Positions 41,890-53,274 are shown, numbered from the stretch's first letter. The stretch is 64,000 nt of DNA from Humulus lupulus (GCF_963169125.1 NC_084795.1:145675766-145739765); one strand, 5' to 3'. Notes: generated from the sequence alone by a model not told the origin. Made by a program: numbers and translations.

Positions 41890-44540
41890 TTTGCAGGCAC
41901 ATACCTTTGACCCCTTGCATTTCTTCGATTGCAACAGTGCTTTTGACCCTTGGCCTCTTTTTGACCGTGATGGTACTTTCGACCCTTGGCCTACTTTTGA
42001 CCGTGACCGTGCTTTTGACCCTTGGCCTTATTTTCGATCATGTCGGTGCTCGATTTTTCTTACTCAAGGTATACTTTCTTTCTTTCTTATGTTCATTGGG
42101 TCTAAATTAGCATTACTCGGGATAGGTAACCTTGGTCGGAGCTCCTTGTGAGCTAATCCACACACGTGCCCTTGCTTGTACCTTGTACTTGGTCATTTAG
42201 AGCGCCTGTGTCTTGAGGTTTTGAGACTATTCCTTTGTGTTTTGTAGAACTCCCTTCACCTACATGTGCACCCCTATTACCTACGAGACAAGGTTCCATG
42301 GCATGTGAGGGATCGCCTGGCGTTCCTCCGGGGGTCGGGTTTGTAGACTTATTTCAGGCTCGGAGTCCCCTGAAAACAACCCTCACCAAGACTATGACCT
42401 TTTGAGGCAGGCCCGTATACGTCACCTTGAGAACATGGCTGAACTTAGGCATAAAATTTGGGTGGTGGAGAGCGAAATAGATTCAGTTTTGAGGGGTGGT
42501 GGAGTTCCTTTCTCCTTTGACCTTAGTGACCACATTGCAAACCTTAGAGTGAGCCTTTTTGATCTATAGATGGAGTTGGAGTTCATGGAGGGAAAGCTCC
42601 CACCTGAACCTCCTGCCCCGTTCTCCCTTTATAGTTGTCATGAGGTCACTCCGGATTCCCCTTAACCCTTGTCTTCGATTCACCCTTGCTCAGCGCTTCC
42701 ACCCTCAGCGACTTGGTGGAAAACTCTTGCTAGAAAGAAAAAATGGAGGGTAAAGTGCCCTGTTTCAACCTCACCTTTTTCCTTGGGTTTTGCAGATATG
42801 TCAAAGAAAGTGCGGTGACAGGTGGCTCCCGAGGGGTTAGATTCTGGTCCTCTATTGGCGTCTTCTATTGTGTCCAACGTGTCAGAGAACCGACTATTGG
42901 AGTTATCCGAGAAATATCCTATTGGCAAGGAGTACAAGCTGTATGTTCCTTCCAACAAGTGTCGGGCCGATAGTCCCCCCCAGGGGTACATGGCCACGAG
43001 TGAGCATATCCTGAAGGTGGGTGGGACCATTCCCTTACACCCATTCTTCGTCATGATCATTAACCATTTCAACCTTTCCGCTCCAACTGGCGCCTAATAG
43101 TTGGCTGGCTTAAGCTACCTATACATGGCGTTTATTGAGCTCAACCGCCGTGCTCCTATGGCTCAAGAGGTGCACTTTATGTACATCCTCATGCCAACCC
43201 CTAAATCCAAAGGCTTCTATTTCCTACAGAAAGCCAATTCCCAGGTTTCCCTCATAGAGGGCTCTGTATCCAACCTGGGGTCCTGGAAGCAGGAATTTTT
43301 CTTCGTGAAAGGTCCCCTTTTTGTACGTGAACACTTTCACTCGTCCCCAAGTAAGTATATTTTCTTCCTTTAACCTTGAATTTTTTATTTTGGAACTTAT
43401 GCTCATATTGGTAACTGTGTTGATTGTGCAGAGAACTTTGGTAACCCCAACATTCCTCAGTCAGAGGCAGCACCAGTGGACACCTTTCTCGATGCCGATC
43501 CTGCTAAAAAAATGGCCGCCCATCTCTTCACCGTGGCCAACCTTAATCGTTATGGTTTATCCACGGTTTCAGATCCTGATTCGCTATGGCATATTTATGA
43601 ACGAAGGAAGAAGGCGAATTTAGTCGAGCCTAACTCGGATGGGGGTGATGCGACTTGGGTGCCTGAGGAGGTTTCCTCATAATCCAGACGCCCACCCCTG
43701 TCATCTTCATCTCCCAGGGGTTGCCCTCCTTTGGTCCCTATGGATTGTGACATGACCTCTCATTCCCGCGGTCCGCAGGCCATGCCAGGGTGCTTCGTCG
43801 TGCCCTTTTTTTGAGGAATATGATACTCTTCCTCATGCTCCCATCAATCTTGGTTTGTCAGGGCCCCATTTTTCTGGTGTTCCTGCGCCTCCTCCTCCTT
43901 TGGTGAGTGGGTCATCTGTCCCCTGATTTGGAGGGGACACCCTGGGTTGGTCGTATGGCGACCTCTTATAGGCAAAGGTATACCCAGGTCGCCGAAGGTA
44001 TTCTTGAGACTGAGTGGAGAGGTCTTGGGAATTTTTCCATGTTGGAGCTTGGGGAGACCCTTGTGCGCTCCACAACTTGGGTGAGTTCATGCGTCTTACA
44101 TTGGTCTTACTCTTTCTTTTCTTTTTTTTTTGTTTTTTGTTTTGAGCTCTTTATTTGCTCACATTTTTTTTCTTTTTGCTTTCTTGCAGGCTTCTCTGGT
44201 GGCGCAACGCTTTGCCGACTCAGCACATGACCTCTCATTGTCGAATGCTGAAAGGGACCATCTCATAGTCAAAGTTCAGGAGCTTGAGAGGGAGCTTACT
44301 GACACCAGGCTAAAGCTGGAGAAGGCCTTGCCGAAGGACTATTTGTCCTAAAAAAAAAGGAGGAGAGCGGAAGCCAAGGCTGTGACGTTGCAGGAGAAGG
44401 TCGCTCGCTTGGAGGCTGATCTTGGGGGAGCGGAAACCAAGGTTGCAACGTTGCAGGAGAGGTTCACTCTCCTGGAGGTGAATTTGGCCGAGATCGAATA
44501 TAAATCCATAGAGCGCACCCTCTATGGAGTGTGGAGGTAA
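41890..44540 (+). pseudogene. Opposite-strand ORF of the Tat-like element (putative gypsy-type transposon domain), with introns
   Basis: Exon-like pieces lie between GT...AG boundaries (introns near 42069-42247, 43351-43431 and 44081-44189). They encode a FDPWP repeat region, EKYPIGKEYKLYVPS, then IPLHPFFVMIINHFNLSAP, LSYLYMAFIELNRRAP, GFYFLQKANSQVSLIEGS and WKQEFFFVKG. The latter block matches the plant 'putative gypsy type transposon' family (Pfam Transposase_28-like, recognised by pattern only). The C-terminus (SLVAQRFADSAHDLSLSNAE and heptad-rich KVQELERELTDTRLKLEKAL) is a coiled coil. It lies antisense to the adjacent LTR. Stops interrupt several exons. Function unknown. Confidence 0.75.
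41938..42045 (+). repeat. 36-bp tandem repeat, 3 copies, coding for FDPWP repeats
   Basis: Units at 41938-41973, 41974-42009 and 42010-42045 translate to (A/T)FDPWPLFDRDG-like 12-residue repeats. The unit length keeps the frame. Confidence 0.85.
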
Positions 44541-44732
44541 AATCCTAACTTCGATTTCTCCTCCTTTGGTGGGCATGCCGTCGCCAAGGTGGCCGAGTGG
44601 AATGCTTGCAGCAGGAGGCCTTGAGATTTTTCTTCTGCATTTGTTATCATTTAATTTGATTTGGTTGTACACTAATTTGAGCCTATCATTTTTTTTTTGT
44701 TTAAACTTTTCTAAGTCCTGCCACATTATCGC
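44541..44732 (+). other. 3' non-coding tail of the opposite-strand ORF
   Basis: T-rich sequence after the last stop, ending at ATCGC (44728-44732) where the Tekay-2 LTR starts. No further domain. Confidence 0.45.
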
Positions 44733-47117
44733 TGTAACGACCCAAATTCACTAATAAGGCTTAAGGGCCTTGATTAGTGTGCCGGGAGGGCACGATTGGT
44801 TTATGCGTGAATTAAGCAGTTTATTGCATGATTCTGTGACATGCATACTTGTATGATTATATGAATATATATGAAATGCATGTCTACGAGTATTAGTATG
44901 CATGTAGGCCCCGTTTAGCTCAAAGGGGGTATATTTGTAATTTTAGCCCATTGAGAGCGTAAATGTGATTATATGTTATAATTGTGAGGACCACATTATT
45001 ATGTGGGTAAATCTGCAGCATGCGACTTGAGGCGATCCTAGGGAGCTTGTTAGTGGGAAAGTCACAACGGGACCTAATACTTGACTTGTGGCAGGTCAAG
45101 GGGTATTTCGGGAATTAGATGGTTATTTAGGTTATCGGGTTATGGAAATAAATAATTGGAGATATATTTGAGGTTAGGAAGCTTAGGTGGGAATACTGGG
45201 GAATTTTACCATTTTGCCTTAAGGGACGTTTGCGGTACCCCGAGCCTCGGGATTGACTTAATTGCTTAAGGATAGATAGAAAAAACTTAGAAAACGGTAG
45301 AACAAATAGCCAAACTAACCTTCCCTCCTCTTCTCTTTCTCTCTCAAAGGAAACCACAAAGAACCAAGAAGAACTTGGCTGGAATTCAGAGAATTAGAGC
45401 TGTGATTTAGGAGAAGGATTAGCTAAGGATTCACTCAAGAATTAAGGTAAGCCATAAGTTTTATGCATGGTGGTTAAATTCTGTGGTTATGGCTGAGTTT
45501 TGAGGTGTTTATGGGTTTTGACATTGAAGGACTGAATTGAAGCTTTGAACTTGGGAGTTAGCTCAGAAATTTCTTAGAGAATTGGTTCATCAGTGAAGGT
45601 AAGCTCGAATATATGATCTAATGTCTGAATCTAAGTGTTTTCTGACTGGTTTTGATGTTTTTAAGGTTTTGGGTTTTAGATATTGAAGTGGGATTTTGAT
45701 GAGTTGCTAGGCTAAGTTTTTGCTGGATTGTGTTGCTGGAACGTGTTAGAAGTTTTGTGATAATTGAGTTGTGGAATTGGGATGGTTTTGGATGGTTTTG
45801 AGTGAGGTTTGAGTGTTAAAAGTGGTGGTTTTTCTGGGTTCAAAGGGGTCGGGCTGCGGCATAGTTCTTGGAGCGCTGCGACCCTTTGAAGCTGATGAGT
45901 ATTGGAGATGGAGGGCGCGCCGCGGCATGGGGCATGTAGGGCCGCGACCCGTGTCAGTTTCTGGGCGAGGCTGAGCCTCTGGTTGGGGCCATGCCGCGGC
46001 ATAGGGAGCTTGAGCCGCGACCCTTAAGGAAATTTGTGTTTTTGGGATTTTAAGCATGGGAATTTAACCTAGGGTGCTCGGGATCGATTATACTACCATG
46101 TTTGGTGGAATTCGATGTTCCGGAGACTAGAACCTTATCTGGAAGCCCTTTTACAATTATTAATGGTATCCCTTATCTTGGTTGTGACTAGGTACTAAGC
46201 TAGGGCTCGGGAAACGGATCGTGCTCAAGAGGCATCTCTCGTAGTTAGTACACTTGGAAATTAAAGGTAAGAAAACTGCACCCGGTTGTGAATTTATAAT
46301 GGGACTAAGGGCTCCCTGTTTTGTATGCTTTATGAAGGATGGTATTAGGCCATGTAAATAATAAAAAAATGGCCTAAGAGTGCCAGAGTTTACATTGGCG
46401 CACAGGGCGCGACTCAGCCACTGGTAGCTAAGGACAACTTATTATTCACTGAGCTCGGTTTAAGCGGACCGGAGTCAGTGGGGTAAACAGAGGGTGCGAC
46501 CTAAGGGTGTCGACCCTGATTATCATGTGATTTGATTGTTATTAATGATTAAAGGATTTTTCATGTTGAATAGCTAAGTGTTGATTTGTTGATTCTCTGG
46601 TTATGTCTGTAGACTATGTGCTTAATGTGGTATGCTAAGTATATGAACATGCTTTAAGAATTATTCAGTTGTAATCATTGTTTGTACTATAACGTTATGT
46701 TTTCTTGCTGGGCCTTGGCTCACGGGTGTTTCGTGGTGCAGGTAAAGGCAAGGGCAAGCTTGATCAGCCCTGAATCGAAGAGCTCTGAAGGCAGAATGTA
46801 CATGATCAGCTGCTCGACCGCAATGACTGAGGGGAGACAGGAACAAGAAAACCATAAATATATGTTTTTCCCTCAGAGTGGCTAGTGGTCGTTTGTACTC
46901 TGGAAATTTTGTAAATTGACTTTCAAACACTATTTCTTTTGGGATCCCTTGTACAAAATGTTTCATTATATGAAATGTGTCTTTTGTGACCAATAACCTT
47001 TTAACCCTAGTTCATTAATGATTTCAGTGACACATTTTTAACTAAATTCCTTGATTAGCAAGTCATGCACCTTTATAAATGCACAGTGTAGCGGTCTTGG
47101 CTATCCAGGGCGTTACT
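44733..47117 (+). mobile_element. Tekay-2 5' LTR, 2385 bp
   Basis: It starts TGTAACGACCCAAATTCAC and ends GGGCGTTACT, where the family end is TTACA, so the last base is mutated. It is the forward relative of solo LTR S1. CG-rich palindromic motifs lie at about 45845-46025, and the GTGCAGGTAAAGGCAAGGG leader motif at about 46735-46755. Confidence 0.9.
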
Positions 47118-47120
47118 ACT

Positions 47121-47132
47121 TGGTATTAGAGC
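47121..47132 (+). promoter_or_regulatory. Tekay-2 primer-binding site
   Basis: TGGTATTAGAGC, one C-to-T change from the initiator-tRNA-Met site, three bases after the LTR. Confidence 0.8.
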
Positions 47133-47598
47133 GTCCTAGGTTTAAGGATTCCTGAAGACCGGCCGGACATGTACATTCGCTGCTAGAGACAAGCTCGATT
47201 TAGGGTTTGGTAATGTGTAATGTGTTTATATGCTTGTGTGCTTGGAAAGAGTTATGATTGTTGTTATCTGTTGGATTAATAGGAAGCATGAGATACTGAT
47301 AGGGCCTGGCCCTTGACTGTTGTGTGATAATGTTGAGGCATGCTTATTAGCATTGTTGTGCATGTACATGAATATCTGAAGGATTAACTGCATATTGTGT
47401 ATGGATGGATGTCTATATCTTAATTGTTGTGTGGTGATGTTAGGGCATGCTTATTAGCAATGCTGGTGCATGTCGATAAATGTCTATATCTTGATTGCTT
47501 GTGATTGACTATCTTCCATTGACGAATTTTGGAAAGCTTTTACCCTGTCATCATGGTCTGATTGTCGAGTCGTTGATTGCAGATTGACTTGGATAGCT
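47133..47598 (+). other. Tekay-2 leader between PBS and gag
   Basis: Non-coding, with a loosely repeated TTAGGGCATGCTTATTAGCA block near 47335 and 47440 (partial internal duplication). Confidence 0.5.
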
Positions 47599-48549
47599 AT
47601 GCGTCCAAGAAAATCTACGCGACTAGCCGGCACTAGGTCTGGGATTGGAGGTGATGACCAGGGCCAGATTCCTCCGCCAGCTTCTGAGAATTGGCAGAAG
47701 ATTATGGCAGAGATGCAAGTGCAGCTTTAGAGCCAAGATGAACATATTCGTCTTCTGCCACAGTAGGCTCCAGCAGGGAGTGCTGCACCTATTGTGCCAC
47801 CTGCAGTGGCACCCATTATTCAGCCAGTAGAGGTTGGGAATAGATGGGAGCCATTGTATGAGCGGTTCTGAAAGCAATATCCCCCAAATTTTGAGGGAGG
47901 ACCTGACCCATTGAAGGCCAAGCAGTGGATGACTATGATTACTACTATCCTAGACTTCATGAGGATAGAGGGATATGACAGAGTGGTCTGTGCCACCTAT
48001 ATGTTGAGAGAGGATGCCCGCATCTAGTGGGAAGTGGCATCACAGACCAGGGACGTCACTGCTTTAAGTTGGGAAGGATTTAAAGATTTGTTCAGCCAGA
48101 AATACTACAATGCTGCCATCAGGGCAGCAAAGGTTAATGAGTTTGTGGGGTTGGTGCAGGGAAGTATGATAGGGACTGAGTATGCCCTAAAATTCGATAG
48201 ACTTGCGAAATTTGCACCAGAACTTGTGCCTACAGATGCAACCAGGCAAGACAAGTTTATTCGAGGGCTTAATGCTATGATAGCCCGGTATGTTAGGGTC
48301 ACAACAGTACCTGGGGGAACAACTTATGCCCAGGCTGTTGAGAGGGCTCTTACCACTAAGGAAGCAGAGAACAAGATTTGGAAGGAAAGTGCAGCGAGGT
48401 GCGAGGGTCGCAGAGTGGTGCCTCCTTATTCTAGGTCAGGTAGGGGCGGAGGCCCCAGTGATGTGAAGAGGAAGACTACTGACACTTCGACCGCTGCTGG
48501 TCCTGATAGGAAGGGTCGGGGTAGTCAAGGTGGTGACAGGTCAGATTTC
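47599..48549 (+). pseudogene. gag: Tekay-2 gag, zinc knuckle deleted
   Basis: From ATG 47599 one frame gives MRPRKSTRLAGTRSGIGG, then the gag core (QYPPNFEGGPDPLKAKQW, ILDFMRIEGYDRVV, FSQKYYNAAIRAAKVNEF and FIRGLNAMIARYVRV) with early stops at about 47728, 47764, 47869 and 48025. After GRGSQGGDR it jumps directly into the linker before protease (VTGQISSAG). The CCHC knuckle and about 50 flanking codons found in Tekay-1 are missing, which points to a deletion at about 48530. Confidence 0.88.
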
Positions 48550-50767
48550 TAGCGCTGGCTCTCCTTTTACTGTATTGATTGACTCTGGTGCTACACATTC
48601 ATTTATTTCTAGTAAAGTGATTGCTAGATTGTGTAGACCTAGTGAGTATCAGACTGCGGGGTTTGGGACTTTACTGCCTACTGGGGAACTGGTAGTTTCT
48701 AGGAGGTGGATTAGGGCACTGCCAGTGATGGTCGATAGTAGGGAGCTTTCAATAGACTTGATTGAGTTAGAAATGGAGGATTTTGACATGATCTTAGGGA
48801 TGGATTGATTGGTCAGGTATGAGGCTACTATTGACTGCAGGAAGAAGATGGTGACTTTGGAGCCTAAGGGCGAGGATCCTTTCATTTTCGTGGGTGCAGT
48901 ATGTGGACCTTGCGTACCCATGATATCAGCATTGAGAGCCAGAGACTTGTTACAGGGTGGATGTATAGGTTTTCTGGCTAGTGTGGTGGACACTACTAGG
49001 GTTTTGACAGCGGGGCCGGGAGAGACTAGATTAGTGTATGAGTTCTTGGATGTATTTCCTGAGGATCTGCTAGGATTGCCGCCGCACAGGGAGATTCAGT
49101 TTGTTATTGAGTTAGCACCGGGGACAGAACCAGTATCAAGGGCACCATATAGGATGGCACCAGCAGAGTTGAAGGAATTAAAGATACAACTGCAGGAACT
49201 TCTAGATTTGGGATTCATCAGGCCTAGCTACTCTCCATGGGGCGCTCCAGTTTTGTTTGTTAAGAAGAAGGACGGGTCTCTGAGGATGTGTATAGATTAC
49301 AGAGAATTGAACAAGTTGACCATCAAGAATAAGTACCCTATACCAAGGATTGATGACTTGTTCGATCAGTTGCAGGGAAAGACGGTGTTCTCAAAGATTG
49401 ATCTTCGGTCTGGTTATCACCAGCTGAGGATCAAGGACGAGGACATACTGAAGACAGCCTTCTGAACGCAGTACAGGCACTATGGGTACTTGGTCATGTC
49501 TTTTGGTTTGACCAATGCCCCGACAACTTTCATGGATCTGATGAACAAGGTGTTCAAGGACTTCTTGGATCAGTTCTTCATTGTCTTCATTGATGACATC
49601 TTAGTGTACTCCAGTTCAGAGGCAGAGCACGAGCAACATCTTCGACAGGTCTTACAGAGGTTAAGGGAGTATCAGTTATATGCCAAGTTTAAGAAGTGTG
49701 AGTTTTGGTTGCTAGAGGTGACTTTTCTTGGGCATATAGTTGGTGTAGAGGGGATTAAGGTGGATCCATACAAGGTGGAGGCAGTGAGAGATTGGCCGAG
49801 GCCAAGGAACGCTTCGGAGGTGAGGAGTTTCCTCGGGTTAGCAGGTTATTACAGGCGGTTTGTAGAAGGATTCTCGAAGATTGCTTCATTGATGACAGAA
49901 TTGACACGGAAGAATCCAAAGTTCGTTTGGTCAGAGAAGTGTGAGGACAGTTTCCAAGAATTAAAGCGACGACTTATTACTGCACATGTGTTGAGTCTTC
50001 CTTCGGAGGAAGGAAAGTTTGTGGTATACTGTGATGCATCGAGGATGGGTTTAGGTTGTGTGTTGATGCAAAATGAGAAAGTTATAGCTTATGCATTGCG
50101 GCAGCTAAATGAGTATGAGCAGCGATATCCCACCCATGATTTGGAACTGGCGGCAGTGGTATTCTCACTAAAGGTGTGGAGACATTATCTGTATGGGGAG
50201 AAGTGTGAGATATACACTGACCATAAGAGTTTGAAGTATTTCTTCACCGAGAAGGATCTGAACATGAGTCAGAGGCGTTGGTTTGAGTTGGTTAAAGATT
50301 ATGATTGTGATATTCTTTACCACCCAGGAAAAGCCAATGTTGTGGCAGATGCATTGAGCCGGAGAGGCTCGGGGCAGTTATTTAGTTTTGTTCAGATCTC
50401 CAGAGAGTTAGCAGATGAGATGACCAGGGCAAGGATAAAGCTAGTGGTGGGTCGGTTGGCCAATGTTACCTTGCAGTCAACCCTGCTAGAGCGGATCAAG
50501 GATGGTCAACTGGTGGATGTGCAGTTACAAGAAGTTCGATAGAATGTCTTAGCGGGGGTAGCTAAGGATTATTCTGTTTCTGAGGCTGGTATGCTTCGAT
50601 ATTAGGGATGGATTTGTGTTCCGACAGATGAAGGGATCAGACGAGAGATATTAGATGAATCTCACACTACGCCATACTCGCTTCATCCGGGTACCACGAA
50701 GATGTATCAGGACCTATGGACATTATATTGGTGGCCCGGGATGAAGAAGGACGTGGTGGAGTATGAC
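48550..50767 (+). pseudogene. pol: Tekay-2 pol: protease, RT, RNase H and start of integrase
   Basis: One reading frame runs through the whole region with only a few stops (48806, 49463, 50540 and one near 50603). Seen in order: TVLIDSGATHSFIS (intact protease site), [81 protein letters not shown] (RT active site), [16 protein letters not shown] and [14 protein letters not shown] (RNase H), VADALSRRG, then SHTTPYSLHPGTTKMYQ and WWPGMKKDVVEY of the integrase zinc-binding region, where it stops before CxxC. The stops fit C-to-T or G-to-A changes (CGA or TGG to TGA, CAG to TAG). Confidence 0.92.
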
Positions 50768-50779
50768 CATGTGGGGATG

Positions 50780-51158
50780 TACTAGCGTTGTAGCGCTAGT
50801 AATGTAGCGATGTAGCGCTACTCTTCAGGATTTTCAAGCGCTGTAGTGCTAGTTTTGTTGCGCTGTAGGGCTATTGATAGAAATAAAAGCTTTAAGGCCG
50901 CCTTTCTAGCATTGTAGCGCCATTATGATAGCGCTATTCACAGAAACACTACTTTGACTTCTTGCTCCTGAATGACTCAATTTTCTCTAAAATAACTCCA
51001 TTTCCTTCCACTTTCACTTCATTCCACTCTTTTCACCATCTTAGCATCAAAAACCTGAAACATGAATAAACAAGCATAATTCTGCAATAAAATGGCCCTA
51101 AACTAATGAAAATCTTCCTAAAAACTAGACCATAAACGAGCCTAAAACTCGTTTATCA
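50780..51158 (-). mobile_element. Athila 5' LTR, surviving proximal part
   Basis: It is nearly identical to 32520-32902, including the palindromic AGCGCTGTAGCGC motifs and the terminus CTCGTTTATCA (plus strand). The distal ~1 kb of this LTR and the Athila PBS are missing, consistent with a deletion that joined Tekay-2 to this remnant. Confidence 0.88.
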
Positions 51159-52816
51159 ATCTCTCACGGTTCTTTCTCTTCCCCTCATTGTTGCTTGGTG
51201 GCTGATGAACTTTGGGGACTCTAGGCTAAGGAAATTTGAAGAAGTGGACTTGTAGTGCTTAGGGAGTAGCTCAACGATTGAACCCATTCTAGAGGTAAGA
51301 AATGTAGTACTGAATTGTTTAAGTTTCTGCTGAATTTTGTTAGAGTTTTAAGTTTGCATGTGAAATGGATTTTAAGTTTAATTATGGGTGTTGGCTGAGT
51401 TTATGGGATTGTCTATGGATTTGTTATGGAGCCTAGGTTGTGTGGAAAGGAAGTCTAGGCTTAGTTCTGGGTTTACTTGTATTTGAGGTGAGAATTCATG
51501 GGTTAGGCTCAGAAAAATATGTTGAATAAAGGGAGATTTTCAGGGTTTGGAGGTTCAAGTCGCGACCCTGTTCTTCAGATGCCGCAGCTTGTGTGCTGGA
51601 AGAGGCTGGAAGGCCTCTGATTCGCTAGGCGTGTTGCGGCTTAGGGTTTGGAGCGTCGCGGCCCATGTCCCTCAGCAGAGAGGTATTTTTGCCTCTGACT
51701 TGAGCGTGACGCGACCCTTAAGGGGCTGGGCCGCGTTTCAAATGTGAAATATAGGCTGTGTAAAGGTTTTTAGCTTGGGAACTCAAATGTTAAGGCTCGA
51801 GAAGGATTTTACTACTTGGTAGAATCCAAGGTCCTGGACGCTAGAATTATATTCCGAAGTTATTTATTGAATTAGAACTTGATGGATGGCTATTATGAAT
51901 ATGTTGTGACTAGTTTTTCAATGAGGCTCCGACTAGAGGACTGTGCTTGGGATTGCGGTGCTTAGATAGCTCGGGACACAGGTAAGAAAACTGTTGTACC
52001 CATAGAGCAGAGTTTGGCCCTATTGTTTGTATTGCGAGGTGTAGCCCTAATGATTGTATTGCAGGGCGTGGTACTAATTTTTATATTTAGTATGTGTTTA
52101 AATATCTGTTGATATTGTGCTATGTGATGCATATTTGTGAGTAAATGGTGAAGGTCGGGAATGGTGAAGGCTGAGAACGGCAGATAGTCGAGTATGACAA
52201 GGGGTCGGGATCAGCGTTGAGCACGCTGAGTGCAGGCCATTAGGGCAAGACCCTCCTAGGGTGCTGGAGCCACCCTCTCGGTGAAGACCGCGAACCCAGG
52301 GCTTGGTAAAGCGCTTGGAACGGCATTGGCCGCTATGTGTTTAGCATGTTGGCTTTTTTGTTATATACTGTGGATTGCTATGCATATGTTATATGTTTTG
52401 TGTTGAGTTTTCTTGCTGGGGCTTCGGCTCACGGGTGCTCTATGGTGCATGTATGTTCAAAGGAAAGGTCGACAAACCATGAGTATGGAGAGCGTGGAGC
52501 GACGGGTACATATTTGGCCTGTTTGGCCGTCACGGCCAGGGTTACTTTTGCAAAATGCATTGTATTGATTTGTTTTGTCACCTAGGTCGACCTTGGTTGT
52601 AATCTTGAGTTGTAAAGTATTTTCTAAATAGTATTTTGGAATCCCAAATGTATAACTCTTTATGATTTCAATGAATAACCAAATGTTTCATACTTAATAT
52701 CTTTAAACGAGTTTTGTTATAGTTTAGTCACACTTTTAACCTAAAATCTCGATTAGCGAGCTGACGACACATTTTTAACTCACTTAGTAACGACTCCAAG
52801 GAAGTAGGGTGTTACA
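51159..52816 (+). mobile_element. Tekay-1 3' LTR (LTR_C), right part
   Basis: It resumes with ATCTC (TSD) and TCACGGTTCTTTCTC, matching LTR_A, and ends GGGTGTTACA, followed by GATCC. The CG-rich motif island is at about 51560-51740, the repeated GCAGGGCGTGG units at about 52010-52080 and the leader motif near 52440. Confidence 0.92.
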
Positions 52817-52821
52817 GATCC

Positions 52822-53274
52822 TCTCCCCAAAATCCCCCTGATAGCCCACACACATCAATCCGTATCAATGTACAAATGGTAGTTGTAAGGCTCTACCACG
52901 CTTAAGCCGGCCCAGTGGGCCTAGACTAAATAACTTGTAATCATGTTATACACTTGTACTATAGCTCCATTAGAGAACACTTATGCTTATCCTTATTGGG
53001 CTTGGATTAGTCTGGCCCAAGCTACATGACCACCTATAAATAAGGTCATTGGTGCACTGTAGCAGGGATCCGACTTTTCACGCATGCAGAAACCGTTGCT
53101 GAACTTGCTGAAAACTTCTATTGATAAGCTCTCTAAATCAATATAAGTGACTCGTGTACTAAGGCTCATTTACGCCAGAATCACGTAAAAAACATTGATC
53201 TTGTTTATTTCCTTCCTGTCTTACTATCTCTTATTTCTCGATATAGTTATAGTTTCTAAAAAACTCAGTAAACA
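52822..53274 (+). mobile_element. Solo LTR X1, right part
   Basis: It follows the GATCC duplication and matches 61605-62061 (GGCCCA, CCTATAAATA at 53033-53042, GGGATCC.A.TTTT, then CACGTAAAA and AAAACTC.GTAAACA at the end). The TATA box gives orientation plus. Confidence 0.75.

Larger units (their letters stand above)
44733..50767 (+). mobile_element. Tekay-2: second Tekay-type Ty3/gypsy element, 3'-truncated
   Basis: 5' LTR, PBS, gag, protease, RT, RNase H and the start of integrase occur in order, then the sequence switches to Athila LTR at about 50770-50780. The rest of integrase, the PPT and the 3' LTR are absent. It inserted next to the Tat-like ORF and then lost its right side together with the adjoining part of the Athila LTR. 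Confidence 0.88.
29152..51158 (-). mobile_element. Athila-type non-autonomous element with nested insertions, reverse
   Basis: LTRs at 29152-32902 (interrupted) and about 50780-51158 share sequence, including the start TGATAAACGAGTTTTAGGC on the minus strand. ATCTC at 29147-29151 and 51159-51163 is the likely TSD. The LTR end on the minus strand reads ...TTTTACAGATGC rather than ending in CA, so the terminus is atypical or mutated. Gag-protease is present but there is no RT, RNase H or integrase, so it depended on other elements. Confidence 0.82.
17010..52816 (+). mobile_element. Tekay-1: Ty3/gypsy chromovirus carrying all nested insertions
   Basis: The element spans two LTRs of one subfamily (17010-18948 and 28520-29151 plus 51164-52816) flanked by GATCC, with PBS, gag, protease, RT, RNase H, integrase, chromodomain-like tail and PPT between. 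It holds a second LTR next to the first, a solo LTR in pol and a 22-kb Athila-based nest in its 3' LTR. Without the later insertions it would be about 13 kb. LTR length (~2.3 kb) and Pol sequence fit the Tekay/Del lineage. Confidence 0.85.

Noticed and set aside
45746..46057. Minus-strand frames of about 100 codons
   Set aside because: They overlap the CG-rich island of the Tekay-2 LTR and have no domain.
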